DNA of 64,000 bases, taken from NCBI RefSeq assembly GCF_011601315.1, contig NZ_JAAORA010000001.1, forward strand, positions 248,001-312,000. Direction: 5' to 3'. The stretch comes from Candidatus Chlorobium masyuteum. GTDB lineage: Bacteria; Bacteroidota; Chlorobiia; Chlorobiales; Chlorobiaceae. The notes under the pieces are model-generated. The model did no database searches and was not told the DNA's origin. It saw nothing but the letters and a program-made list of their open reading frames with translations. Both the position numbers and the translations under genes were made by a program. This document shows, piece by piece, positions 26,764 to 34,951 of the stretch; position 1 is the stretch's first letter; each line of letters opens with the position of its first letter.

Positions 26764-27819
26764 TCAATTATTCTCTACTGCAGTTGAAGCTTGCTTTAAG
26801 TCATCAGGTCGACCCACATCAAGCCATGGTTCGTGTATCGGATACGCTGCTATACGTTTGGTTTGCGCCTGCAATCGTTCAAACAAGGCCGGCATGTCGC
26901 AATGTTCATTTGACTCCAGTAAACTCAAAGCCTCCGGATTAAGAGCATAAACCCCGGCATTGATATGGCTGCGGTGCACCGGTTTTTCCTGAAAACCGAC
27001 TATGTCAATCCCCTTGGTTTGCACAACTCCAAAGGGATGCTGCCATTCATGTGCTCTTACAGCCATTGTGGCTGCAGCGCTATTGCGTATATGAAAATCA
27101 AGCAACTCACCATACCGGATGTCGGTCAATACATCCCCGTTCGTTACTAAAAAAGGAGTCTTTGGTCTTAAGTTGAGCAGTCCAAGAGCTCCGGCAGTGC
27201 CCAGAGGGAATTGCTCCCGAAGGTAATCAATCCGCACACCCATTTGTTCACCGTTTCCAAAGTAATCTTCAATCATCTGACCAAGGTAATGAATAGCCAA
27301 TACGAACGAGCTAAACCCTTCAGATTTAGCTCGTTCGATGATATGCTCCAGCATAGGCTTACCGGCTACCGGGAGCATGGGTTTAGGACAGTTTTCGGTA
27401 TGAGGGCGAAGCCTGGTACCCATCCCTCCAGCCATAATGACCATGAGATTGTGACGAACTGCCGGTATGGTAATCTCATCCCAAAGATGCAGGCCAACAA
27501 CATGATTCTGTTCATTAACAACAGGTATCTGCTGAATTTTATTAGCAACCATAAGCTTCATAACCGTCTCACGAGCCATTTCAGGAGGCACAACAATGGG
27601 ATTACGATGAATTATGCTATCAATATGGCTTTTGAGTCCTAAACCTCTAAGTAAACCTCGCCGGATATCTCCGTCCGATATTGTTCCCTCAAGCACACCT
27701 GATTCATTAACTATCAACACTATTTTGATAGCAACCTTGTCAAGGTTACTTATTACATCCTGAATCGTGGAATCGAGAGGCAGAATAGCCTGACAATATA
27801 TCTTTTCAATAACGTTCAC
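26764..27819 (-). CDS. ptmE: CBS-domain sugar nucleotidyltransferase (PtmE-type)
   Basis: A 351-residue protein. Residues 1-115 form a CBS-domain pair (GTISDGDIRRGLLRGL, IPVVNEQNHVVGLH). Residues about 120-350 form a nucleotidyltransferase: VIMAGGMGTRLRPHTENCPK, PMLPVAGKPMLEHII, VTNGDVLTDI and PWLDVGRPDDL. Campylobacter PtmE/LegX has this layout and makes GDP-glucosamine, which starts the GDP-linked legionaminic acid route. Here the partners LegB, LegC, LegG and LegI lie upstream. No PtmF or PtmA homologue is in the window. The start is GTG 27819 with AGGA nine bases upstream. Confidence 0.88.
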   Translation of the reverse strand: MNVIEKIYCQAILPLDSTIQDVISNLDKVAIKIVLIVNESGVLEGTISDGDIRRGLLRGLGLKSHIDSIIHRNPIVVPPEMARETVMKLMVANKIQQIPVVNEQNHVVGLHLWDEITIPAVRHNLMVIMAGGMGTRLRPHTENCPKPMLPVAGKPMLEHIIERAKSEGFSSFVLAIHYLGQMIEDYFGNGEQMGVRIDYLREQFPLGTAGALGLLNLRPKTPFLVTNGDVLTDIRYGELLDFHIRNSAAATMAVRAHEWQHPFGVVQTKGIDIVGFQEKPVHRSHINAGVYALNPEALSLLESNEHCDMPALFERLQAQTKRIAAYPIHEPWLDVGRPDDLKQASTAVENN

Positions 27820-27883
27820 GATTTCTATCCTGTGGCATTAAGAGTATATAGCATAACTTCAACGCTACGATTTGCTGCATAGA

Positions 27884-28546
27884 TCATTCGATCTCCCTTA
27901 AAAGCATGAATGCTTCAGCAGCATCACAACCGGATGCTGCACCGCGTAACGCGGCTAAAGCACGAACAGCTTCATAGCTGCGAGGAAATGGAAATTCTCC
28001 AATTTCTGAAGAGTAAATACCCATTGCCCGCAATTTCTCGGTTATAAATGGACTGATATTTATGAACACATTTGGATAAAAGCATTGTTTTGGATCCAAA
28101 TTAAAATCTGTTTCTGAAAGGGTTTCGTAAGCAAGAACACGCTTGATAAAAGGATAGCGAAACCATTTTGTGCAACTTGCAACTGCTTTAAAAACCATTC
28201 CGTGATCAGTATGAACATCTGATTGGTGAGGGACAAAGACTTCCGTCGGTTGAAATGAACTGAATACTTCAGAAATTGCAGAAACCAGGTCGCTCATCGG
28301 CACACGGTCAAGCTGAGTCGCGGGAAAGTTAAGCATAAACACCTCATCAAAACCAAAAAGCTTTGTAATCCGGTTTATTTCTTCAGACCTTTCTCTGACT
28401 TTTTCCTTGCTCCAGCCCGTTTCTACGGAAACATTCGTAACTATGAGCCAGGCAACTTTTACGCCTTCCTCTTTCCGACGCAGTATCGTCCCGCCAACGC
28501 CAAGTACTTCGTCGTCAGGATGAGGCGCCACAACTATAGTTTTCAA
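27884..28546 (-). CDS. PIG-L family sugar N-deacetylase (Leg module)
   Basis: Zinc-dependent LmbE-like deacetylase removing an N-acyl group from an amino sugar. It carries VAPHPDDEVLGVGGTI (HPDD zinc motif) at the N-terminus and HQSDVHTDH further on. From TTG 28546 it has 220 residues. This start overlaps the formyltransferase stop (TTGA) and has GGGAG six bases upstream; the longer frame to 28615 would overlap by 73 bases and lacks such support. It follows a formyltransferase gene, so deacetylation followed by re-acylation with formyl is a natural reading. Canonical legionaminic acid loci do not need this enzyme. Confidence 0.88.
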   Translation of the reverse strand: MKTIVVAPHPDDEVLGVGGTILRRKEEGVKVAWLIVTNVSVETGWSKEKVRERSEEINRITKLFGFDEVFMLNFPATQLDRVPMSDLVSAISEVFSSFQPTEVFVPHQSDVHTDHGMVFKAVASCTKWFRYPFIKRVLAYETLSETDFNLDPKQCFYPNVFINISPFITEKLRAMGIYSSEIGEFPFPRSYEAVRALAALRGAASGCDAAEAFMLLREIE

Positions 28547-29424
28547 AGATAGCTCCCGACTATTGGTTGAAATGATGGCTCTGTACTCAGCAGGCAAATC
28601 GCATCCTGCCCGCATTTTACTACCGGACTCACACCGCTGTATGCAATTATTTTACCTGGCTCTATATTTTGCCCGTCATCCTTGACAACAGCAGTTTTCC
28701 ATACTTTTATCTCTTGCCCGTCAACAACAAGGTGCGCTCCCGGATACGGACGGGTTAATCCGCGTACGAGGTTGTATATAGAGAGTGCTGTCATACGCCA
28801 GTCAATCCTGCCATCAGCATAGCTACGCTTACGCCATGTGTTGGCCTGACCGCCTGTCTGTTTTGAACGAACAAAGCTGCCTGCGGAAAGTTGAGGCAGA
28901 AATTCCTCAATTTGCACCAAAGCTGTTTTGGTCACTTTCGCATACAAACTGGCTGCATCATCAAAAGGATCAATGCAAACTTCCCGTTGTGAAAGAATAT
29001 CCCCTGTATCTGCACCCTCATCCATAAAGAAAAAAGTTGAGGCTGTCTTATCAAGGCCTAATACGAGAGCCCAAATCAGCGGGTGACGCCCCCGGTTCTT
29101 AGGCAATGCTGCAGGGTGAAAACCAATTACACCCAGGGGAGCTAACTGCAACAATGCAGTTTTAAGCAGCCTTGACCAGCCAAAACAAAACAAAATATCA
29201 GGAGTTTTCGAACTGATCCAGTTTAAAACCTCCAATGAGTTGATATCCAGAGCATTATAACATGGAATGCCTTTTTTTTTACATAAAGGAGCAAGGTCAA
29301 CATGATCCGAATTAAATCCGGATTCGGACAATGTACAAACACCAACAATTTCAGCGCCGATTGAGAACAACTTTTCAAGCGCCTGCCGTGAAAACTCAAC
29401 TGTACCGATAAAAACAATTCGCAT
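28543..29424 (-). CDS. Formyltransferase-like protein, GFHP variant (Leg module)
   Basis: A 293-residue relative of methionyl-tRNA formyltransferase, expected to move a formyl group from N10-formyltetrahydrofolate to an amino sugar. The catalytic Asn-x-His of the family is Gly101-Phe-His103 (GVIGFHPAALPKNRGRHP); Asp139 is kept in DEGADTGDIL. The paralogue at 31579-32472 has the standard Asn at the same position. The C-terminal part (DWRMTALSIYNLVRGLTRPY) resembles the substrate domain of sugar formyltransferases. The ATG overlaps the LegG stop by one base; the stop overlaps the PIG-L start. The Asn change may alter activity or donor. Confidence 0.8.
   Translation of the reverse strand: MRIVFIGTVEFSRQALEKLFSIGAEIVGVCTLSESGFNSDHVDLAPLCKKKGIPCYNALDINSLEVLNWISSKTPDILFCFGWSRLLKTALLQLAPLGVIGFHPAALPKNRGRHPLIWALVLGLDKTASTFFFMDEGADTGDILSQREVCIDPFDDAASLYAKVTKTALVQIEEFLPQLSAGSFVRSKQTGGQANTWRKRSYADGRIDWRMTALSIYNLVRGLTRPYPGAHLVVDGQEIKVWKTAVVKDDGQNIEPGKIIAYSGVSPVVKCGQDAICLLSTEPSFQPIVGSYL
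28553..28557 (-). promoter_or_regulatory. Ribosome binding site deciding TTG start at 28546
   Basis: GGGAG on the minus strand, six bases before the TTG, within the end of the formyltransferase gene. It places the PIG-L start directly before the HPDD motif, as in other family members. Confidence 0.6.
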
Positions 29425-30584
29425 TACACAGAAATATCATAAAATGCTTTTTTCAGAAGCCCGCCAAGATCAACAGAACGGATAACCTCGATGATTTTTT
29501 TACTTGCCCCACCTTCTCCGTAGGGATTAACAACTGAAAGAAGAAGTTCCTGAAATTCCTGCGTATAGAGCCGCTTTATAGCCGCCCTGATCTCTGAGCG
29601 TTCAGGTTTACAGGAAATGATACTCTTTGCCAAAAGCCTTCCCCGCTGACGATCACCTATATTGATAGTCCCTTTTTTAAAACTTGGCACCTCTGCAAGA
29701 CCGCTTGATGAATTCCCTACCACACCATCCACCTGTGCGATCGCCGAAAGATATCGCAACTGTCCAAGAGATGTGAAAGCACAAGCATGAGAGTGATGCG
29801 CGGCAAACTTTTCCACCATATCAATCAGCACCCTACCATCAGTGTCGGCATTCGGCATGGTGAAGATTAAATGTGTATCCTGTAATTCAGCCAAAGAGGC
29901 AAGCAGTTCATTCATCTGCTCCGCAGCAGTTGCAATCTCAAGAGTAACCGGATGAAAGGTTATGAGTAGATTTTTGGGCCCAAACTGAAAGTTCAAGGCT
30001 GTTTCTAATTCATTCCGATCGAGAAGTTTCATACGATTGATACTGTCAAGCCCCAACCCGCCCACAAGAAAAACCTGATGAGGCTGTTCTCCAAGTTGAA
30101 TAACACGCTGCCGGTACTCTTCGGCGGCAACAAAATGGAGATGTGACATCTTGGTAATCGAATGACGAAAAGCCTCATCTATGAGACCTTCCGTTGCCTC
30201 ACCTCCATGCAGGTGTGCTACCGGTATACGAGCAACCAAAGCGGCAGATACCGCTGAAAAGATCTCAAACCGGTCGCCCAACACCAGAATGAGATCAGGC
30301 TTCAATTCACTCAGTGCATCAGCAAAACCAATCAGACCGAGACCCATTGATTTGGCAATACCTACAGCCGAATCAGAACTCATCAGCATTTCAACCTTAC
30401 GGTCAATAGTGAATCCGTCCCGTTCGATCTCTTGATAGGTCATCCCGAATTCAGGTGACAAATGCATTCCGGTTGCCACAACCTGCAGGGTAAGATCAGA
30501 AGCATCCCTGATGCCTTGCATCACCCACCGAAGCAAACCATATTCGGCACGAGTTCCGGTTATGACACAAATCCTGCGACTCAT
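29424..30584 (-). CDS. legG: NeuC/LegG-type hydrolysing NDP-sugar 2-epimerase
   Basis: Removes the nucleotide and inverts C2 of a nucleotide 2,4-diamino-trideoxyhexose, giving the free sugar for the LegI synthase. It has 386 residues. VITGTRAEYGLLRWVMQGI, LVLGDRFEIF, VAHLHGGEATEGLIDEAFRH and GNSSSGLAEVPSFKKGTINI are family signatures; the last contains the nucleotide-binding serines and Glu. It follows LegI with an ATGA overlap. With the PtmE-type gene present, the nucleotide is probably GDP as in Campylobacter; UDP remains possible. Confidence 0.9.
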   Translation of the reverse strand: MSRRICVITGTRAEYGLLRWVMQGIRDASDLTLQVVATGMHLSPEFGMTYQEIERDGFTIDRKVEMLMSSDSAVGIAKSMGLGLIGFADALSELKPDLILVLGDRFEIFSAVSAALVARIPVAHLHGGEATEGLIDEAFRHSITKMSHLHFVAAEEYRQRVIQLGEQPHQVFLVGGLGLDSINRMKLLDRNELETALNFQFGPKNLLITFHPVTLEIATAAEQMNELLASLAELQDTHLIFTMPNADTDGRVLIDMVEKFAAHHSHACAFTSLGQLRYLSAIAQVDGVVGNSSSGLAEVPSFKKGTINIGDRQRGRLLAKSIISCKPERSEIRAAIKRLYTQEFQELLLSVVNPYGEGGASKKIIEVIRSVDLGGLLKKAFYDISV

Positions 30585-31582
30585 AGTTCAATCAATTCAT
30601 CAACAGTAAAATCACGGACCGCCTTGCGGCCAATGACTGCATCCCAGCCCATCGGTGAAATTCCAGTCCCGGGACGTTTTGTGGTGACGTTCTGTATACT
30701 GAATAATTCACCAGCTTTAATCGGATGACTTGCAACCAGTGATTTACGTACAACAGACTTGTTGCGTGCTTCGCTCAGGGTGAGGCGCTTGATACCGTCA
30801 CCAAGTGCAACTTCAATATTCCGAATAGCTGACACCATAGCTTGGAGTTCCGCAGGTTCAAGACTTGCCTTGTGATCAGGGCCCGGTAAATTGCGATCAA
30901 GGGTAAAGTGTTTTTCAATTACCGTTGCACCCAGGGCAACAGCAGCAATGGCAACTTCGGTACCCTGTGTGTGGTCGGAATAACCTACATCTACACCAAA
31001 CGCATTATGTATGCTCAGCATGGATCGAAGATTCACCTCTACCATGGGTGTCGGGTATTCTGTGGTGCAATGCAGTACGGTCAAATTGGCACGAGGTGTC
31101 CCTGCTTGCTCAAGCGCCTCTATTGCTGCTTCTATTTCGCCCAACGTTGCCATGCCAGTGGAAAGTATTACAGGCTGACCCCGTCGGCCAATATGGCGCA
31201 AGTAAGGAAGATTGGTAATTTCTCCGGATGGAATTTTAAACTGATTTTGACCGAGACTCACCAGCAGATCGACACTCTCTATATCAAAGCCCGTAGAAAA
31301 AAAACCAATATTGCGCTTGTTACAGTGCGCAATAAGCTCTTTATGCATATCAACACTAAGCTCTAATCGGCGAAGCATCCCGTGTTGAGATTCCATAACA
31401 TCAGTTGTCTGAAGCTGATAGAAAGCCTTTTTTGCGGTTTTTGTAACAAGTCGATCGGAACTAAACGTCTGAAATTTAACCAGGTCAGCTTTCGCTTCGG
31501 CAGCTACATCAATCAGACGTTTGGCCAGCTCAATATCGCCGTTATGATTGACACCGGCTTCGGCAATGACCATAGTTTTCAT
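30581..31582 (-). CDS. legI: NeuB/LegI-type nonulosonic acid synthase
   Basis: Condenses phosphoenolpyruvate with a 2,4-di-N-acylated 6-deoxymannose-type sugar to give a legionaminic-type acid. It has 333 residues. IAEAGVNHNGDIELAKRLID, FKIPSGEITNLPYLRHIG, VLHCTTEYPTPMVEVNL, GYSDHTQGTEVAIAAVALGA and IEKHFTLDRNLPGPDHKASL are all canonical. The SAF domain (RKSLVASHPIKAGELF, TKRPGTGISPMGWDAVIG) is complete. This is the most orthodox of the three NeuB-family enzymes in the window. It overlaps both neighbours by four bases. Confidence 0.92.
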   Translation of the reverse strand: MKTMVIAEAGVNHNGDIELAKRLIDVAAEAKADLVKFQTFSSDRLVTKTAKKAFYQLQTTDVMESQHGMLRRLELSVDMHKELIAHCNKRNIGFFSTGFDIESVDLLVSLGQNQFKIPSGEITNLPYLRHIGRRGQPVILSTGMATLGEIEAAIEALEQAGTPRANLTVLHCTTEYPTPMVEVNLRSMLSIHNAFGVDVGYSDHTQGTEVAIAAVALGATVIEKHFTLDRNLPGPDHKASLEPAELQAMVSAIRNIEVALGDGIKRLTLSEARNKSVVRKSLVASHPIKAGELFSIQNVTTKRPGTGISPMGWDAVIGRKAVRDFTVDELIEL

Positions 31583-32472
31583 GTCAGACGATCCCCCATT
31601 CGCGGCCGAACAGATCCCGACCAGTCGATAACCTTTATGTAACTATCGGCGGTCTTGACAAAAAAAGCATTGGATTCAACTGCCACAACCGCACCAGGAA
31701 TTCCCTTATAATCAGGGGCATCTGGCAAAAAGATAACTTTGTTGATTTTTATCTCCTGATCATTACAAAACGTTCTTGCTTCCGGCCCAGGTCTGCAAAG
31801 AGCTCTTACAAAATTAAAAACTTCGCGGGATCTTTGATTCCAAACCAAATGCTCATCTCCTGCTTTTCTGGTTGTACAGTAAAATCCAAAAGGATGAATA
31901 TCTTTTTGGACTATTGACCGTGCTCTGTTTGCCTGTATGGATTTTATAGCATCATAAAGATTTACTGCACATCCATCATAAGCTCGTTCCAGCAATGTCG
32001 CATAATCATCAGCATCTGTTATCGGGTAACAGGATTGTTGAATAATATTTCCGGTATCTATACCTTCATCTACATAATGAACCGTTATTCCAAACTCTTT
32101 TTCATCATTGATAAGCACCCAGTTCAAAATATTACGACCACGGTAAAACGGAAGCTTGCCTGCATGACAATTAATAGTCTTTAGTGGTGGGATGTTCATT
32201 AACTCTTTGCGAAATATTTGATTAAATGACATTGACACAAACAAGTCACAGTTGTATCCAACCATACGTTCAATAAACTCTGCTGAATTAATTTTCGGAT
32301 TCGTTAAAAAATCGATTCCATTTTCCAGGGCCATAGCGCGTAATACTGGATCAGGGAGATCAAAACGGGCACAAATAAAACGTAATTGTATCGTTTCGTC
32401 TAACAGTAACATGGTCAAAGCTTTGTGAGACCAAAGGCCATCTGCAAAATAGCCAATCTTTAGTTTTATCAT
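31579..32472 (-). CDS. Sugar N-formyltransferase (Leg module, replaces LegH position)
   Basis: A 297-residue formyltransferase with the intact catalytic set Asn101-x-His103 (TINCHAGKLPFYRGRNILNW) and Asp139 (DEGIDTGNII). It lies directly after the LegC aminotransferase gene (ATGA overlap), where an N-acetyltransferase (LegH) is normally needed to acylate the new C4 amine. No LegH-like GNAT or hexapeptide gene is in this module. I infer that it formylates the C4 amine, which becomes the 7-N-formyl group of the nonulosonic acid; 7-N-formyl nonulosonates are known in Pseudomonas aeruginosa. The C-terminal domain (VWNQRSREVFNFVRALCRPG) is of sugar-formyltransferase type. Confidence 0.85.
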   Translation of the reverse strand: MIKLKIGYFADGLWSHKALTMLLLDETIQLRFICARFDLPDPVLRAMALENGIDFLTNPKINSAEFIERMVGYNCDLFVSMSFNQIFRKELMNIPPLKTINCHAGKLPFYRGRNILNWVLINDEKEFGITVHYVDEGIDTGNIIQQSCYPITDADDYATLLERAYDGCAVNLYDAIKSIQANRARSIVQKDIHPFGFYCTTRKAGDEHLVWNQRSREVFNFVRALCRPGPEARTFCNDQEIKINKVIFLPDAPDYKGIPGAVVAVESNAFFVKTADSYIKVIDWSGSVRPRMGDRLT

Positions 32473-33644
32473 ATCAATCCTGAGCTACTCGGAATATTTA
32501 TCAGACGTGGCACAAGCAACTCTGCACCGGCCAAATCCATACGCGGGCACTCCCTGAATGGCATCAACTCGTGCATCAAAACCCATGCAGGACGAGTCAT
32601 AATGCCGGCACCATTGGTTGACTGAAGCAGAATATCACGTTGATCAACATATTTTGTGTCAAGCAGAAGAGTTTGCAGCCAGTAGTTGCTTTGGCAGTGT
32701 TCCGGCGCTTTCATCAATCTGACGCCAGAAACAGAGGCAAATGCAGTCTGGTATCTTTCATACAACACCTGTTTTGCCGCAAGAATTGCCGGCAATTGCT
32801 CCAACTGTGCACAACCCAATGCAGCATTAATATTCGGCATACGGTAGTTGTACCCGATTTCATCGTGCCGGTACTCCCATGCATGCGGCAGTTTTGCCGT
32901 TGTCGTCAGATGCCTGGCATGACGCGCAAGTTCGGCATCATCAGTCAATATTGCACCCCCGCCTCCGGTTGTAATAGTCTTGTTGCCATTAAAACTTATG
33001 GTGCCCATCAAGCCAAAGGTTCCTGTGTGCCTGCCATGGTAGTAGCTTCCGAGAGACTCCGCCGCATCTTCGAGCAGCGCTATATTGAAATCACGGGCCA
33101 CAGCCATTATACCATCAATAGCGGCAGGATGACCGAATGTATGCATCGGCACCAGTGCGCGGATAACCCTTCCTGTTGAGCGGTTAATACAAAAGCCGGC
33201 CCGCTGCTCAGTGCATCTATCAAGATAGTCTCGCAGTTTCTGCGCATCAACACCAAAAGTGCGCTCTTCGCTGTCAACAAAATGAGGTGTTGCTCCACAA
33301 TAGCTTACGGCATTTGCTGTTGCAACAAAGGTGAGTGCAGGAATCAGCACTTCATCACCTCTTTTAACACCTGCAAGCATGAGTGCAATATGCAGCGCCG
33401 CTGTACCGTTAACAACAGCAATCGCATGTCTGGCTCCGGTAAATGCTGCCAAGTCAGCTTCAAAACGATCGACGAATTTGCCGACCGATGAAACAAATGT
33501 TGAGTCAAGACACTCTTTGAGGTATAGCCATTCGTTACCAGCAAAGGCAGGTTCATGGAGAACCGCAGGAGCAGAACCGATAACGGTTCGAATCGCTGCT
33601 ATGACTTTATCAATAAAGGAGGATGGTGGATACAATGCATTCAC
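32469..33644 (-). CDS. legC: LegC-type PLP sugar aminotransferase
   Basis: DegT/DnrJ/EryC1-family enzyme adding an amino group at C4 of the 4-keto-6-deoxy sugar made by LegB. HEPAFAGNEWLYLKECLDST, SSVGKFVDRFEADLA and ISFNGNKTITTGGGGAIL (the PLP-lysine loop) match LegC closely. I take GTG 33644 as start (391 residues) because it overlaps the legB stop by four bases (GTGA); a frame to 33698 would overlap by 58 bases. No strong Shine-Dalgarno sequence is seen for either. The C-terminus (YWLQTLLLDTKYVDQRDI) is complete. Confidence 0.9.
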   Translation of the reverse strand: MNALYPPSSFIDKVIAAIRTVIGSAPAVLHEPAFAGNEWLYLKECLDSTFVSSVGKFVDRFEADLAAFTGARHAIAVVNGTAALHIALMLAGVKRGDEVLIPALTFVATANAVSYCGATPHFVDSEERTFGVDAQKLRDYLDRCTEQRAGFCINRSTGRVIRALVPMHTFGHPAAIDGIMAVARDFNIALLEDAAESLGSYYHGRHTGTFGLMGTISFNGNKTITTGGGGAILTDDAELARHARHLTTTAKLPHAWEYRHDEIGYNYRMPNINAALGCAQLEQLPAILAAKQVLYERYQTAFASVSGVRLMKAPEHCQSNYWLQTLLLDTKYVDQRDILLQSTNGAGIMTRPAWVLMHELMPFRECPRMDLAGAELLVPRLINIPSSSGLI

Positions 33645-34654
33645 AGATTGAAGATCTCTGATTTGTAACTGGCCAGATTGGCCGGATTCATGAACCATTC
33701 AGCAGTTTCAGCAATGCCTCTTCTGAAACCATCGAGGCCTCCATAATCGGGCTTCCAGCCGAAAAGGCGGTCAGCTTTTGAGTTATCAGCCCAAAGACGT
33801 TCTACCTCGGAGTTTTTGGGACGAAGACGACTCTCTTCTGTAATGATTTCAATCTCTGTGTTCATAACTTCTGCTATCAGCTCTGCAGTATTTCCTATGG
33901 AAATTTCAAAGTTACTGCCGAAATTGACAGCTTCTCCCAGACCGTTCTCTGAATTCATGACCGCAATAAATCCGGAAACCGTGTCTTGTACAAAACTGAA
34001 ATCTCGAGTTGGCGATACTGCTCCCAGCTTTATCTGCCTCTTTCCATTGGCTATCTGGGTAATGATGGTTGGAATTACAGCACGGGCAGACTGACGGGGA
34101 CCATAGGTATTGAAGGGACGAACTATAACTACCGGAAGACCGAATGAGCTGTAAAATGAGTACGCCATCTGGTCCGCAGCTATCTTGGTAGCTGAATATG
34201 GCGACTGCCCCTGAAGAGGATGCTCTTCGGAAATAGGCACAAAGCGCGCAGTACCGTAGACTTCACTGGTCGAGGTATGCACTATTCTCTGGACCCCAAG
34301 CTCCCTTGCTGCCTGAAGGACATTGAGCGAACCCTTGATGTTTGTATCCACATAGGTGTCCGGAGAGTGGTACGAGAATGGGATCGCGATAAGAGCAGCG
34401 AGATGCAATACTACATCACATCCGGTCATCGCTTTTCTGATGCCGTGCGGATCTCTAATATCTCCGGCAAATATCTCAAATTGTCCATTAACTTCAGGTG
34501 CACAATGATCCAGCCAGCCCCATGAATTAAAAGAGTTGTAGTAAACAAATGCTCGAACATTGTAGCCTTGACGGACAAGAGCCTCAGTGAGATGTGAGCC
34601 AATAAAGCCATCTGCACCTGTTACAAGGATTCTTTTTATTGTATCGCTATTCAT
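33641..34654 (-). CDS. legB: LegB-type NDP-sugar 4,6-dehydratase
   Basis: First committed enzyme of the legionaminic route. It makes the 4-keto-6-deoxy derivative of the nucleotide aminosugar. It has 337 residues. VTGADGFIGSHLTEALVRQG, HTSTSEVYGTARFVPISEEH, YSATKIAADQMAYSF (Y-x3-K) and RPFNTYGPRQSARAVIPTII are typical of LegB. NSKADRLFGWKP and a trailing RGIAETAEWF also fit. It is the first gene of the Leg operon, after the largest gene-free gap of the window, so a promoter probably lies upstream. No Shine-Dalgarno sequence is visible before ATG 34654. Confidence 0.9.
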   Translation of the reverse strand: MNSDTIKRILVTGADGFIGSHLTEALVRQGYNVRAFVYYNSFNSWGWLDHCAPEVNGQFEIFAGDIRDPHGIRKAMTGCDVVLHLAALIAIPFSYHSPDTYVDTNIKGSLNVLQAARELGVQRIVHTSTSEVYGTARFVPISEEHPLQGQSPYSATKIAADQMAYSFYSSFGLPVVIVRPFNTYGPRQSARAVIPTIITQIANGKRQIKLGAVSPTRDFSFVQDTVSGFIAVMNSENGLGEAVNFGSNFEISIGNTAELIAEVMNTEIEIITEESRLRPKNSEVERLWADNSKADRLFGWKPDYGGLDGFRRGIAETAEWFMNPANLASYKSEIFNL

Positions 34655-34951
34655 AGGAGATAATCATACATTCATTCATCGATGTGCCTGTTTCACTGAC
34701 ACTTACATAAGAGGTATTACAAGCATGAGAAGATCAATAATTATGCACTCATCTGGCGGAAACGAGTGTACTCCCGAATTGTGAGTGCTGTCCGAAAAGG
34801 GGCTGAAGCGATGCCTATGATGGCAAGCGGTTTGATAACATGTAAATGATTCGTGACGAGGCAGAAAGCTTTTGCCTGAAGTTCAAATAAAAGTCAATAA
34901 AGGAAATGGGATTGAATAGCCCGGTAATGAACAGCAATCAACTGACTACGC
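34655..34951. other. Largest gene-free gap, likely operon boundary
   Basis: 297 bases between the EpsG-like stop and the LegB start. No open frame with coding character, tRNA or repeat is seen. An imperfect palindrome lies at 34859-34877. The minus strand must hold the LegB promoter if this is an operon boundary, but I find no convincing -35/-10 pair at proper spacing. Confidence 0.6.
34859..34877 (-). terminator. Imperfect palindrome, possible terminator after EpsG-like gene
   Basis: AGGCA and TGCCT flank a self-complementary AAAGCTTT core with one G-T pairing, about 75 bases past the EpsG-like stop. The following minus-strand sequence (CGTCACGAATC) has no T-run, so intrinsic termination is doubtful. 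Confidence 0.3.

Noticed and set aside
33645-33698. Longer LegC start at 33698
   Set aside because: Would overlap LegB by 58 bases and adds residues not typical of LegC; GTG 33644 gives the standard four-base overlap.
34655-34951. CRISPR, tRNA or insertion-sequence remnant in the largest gap
   Set aside because: No repeated units, cloverleaf or terminal inverted repeats visible.
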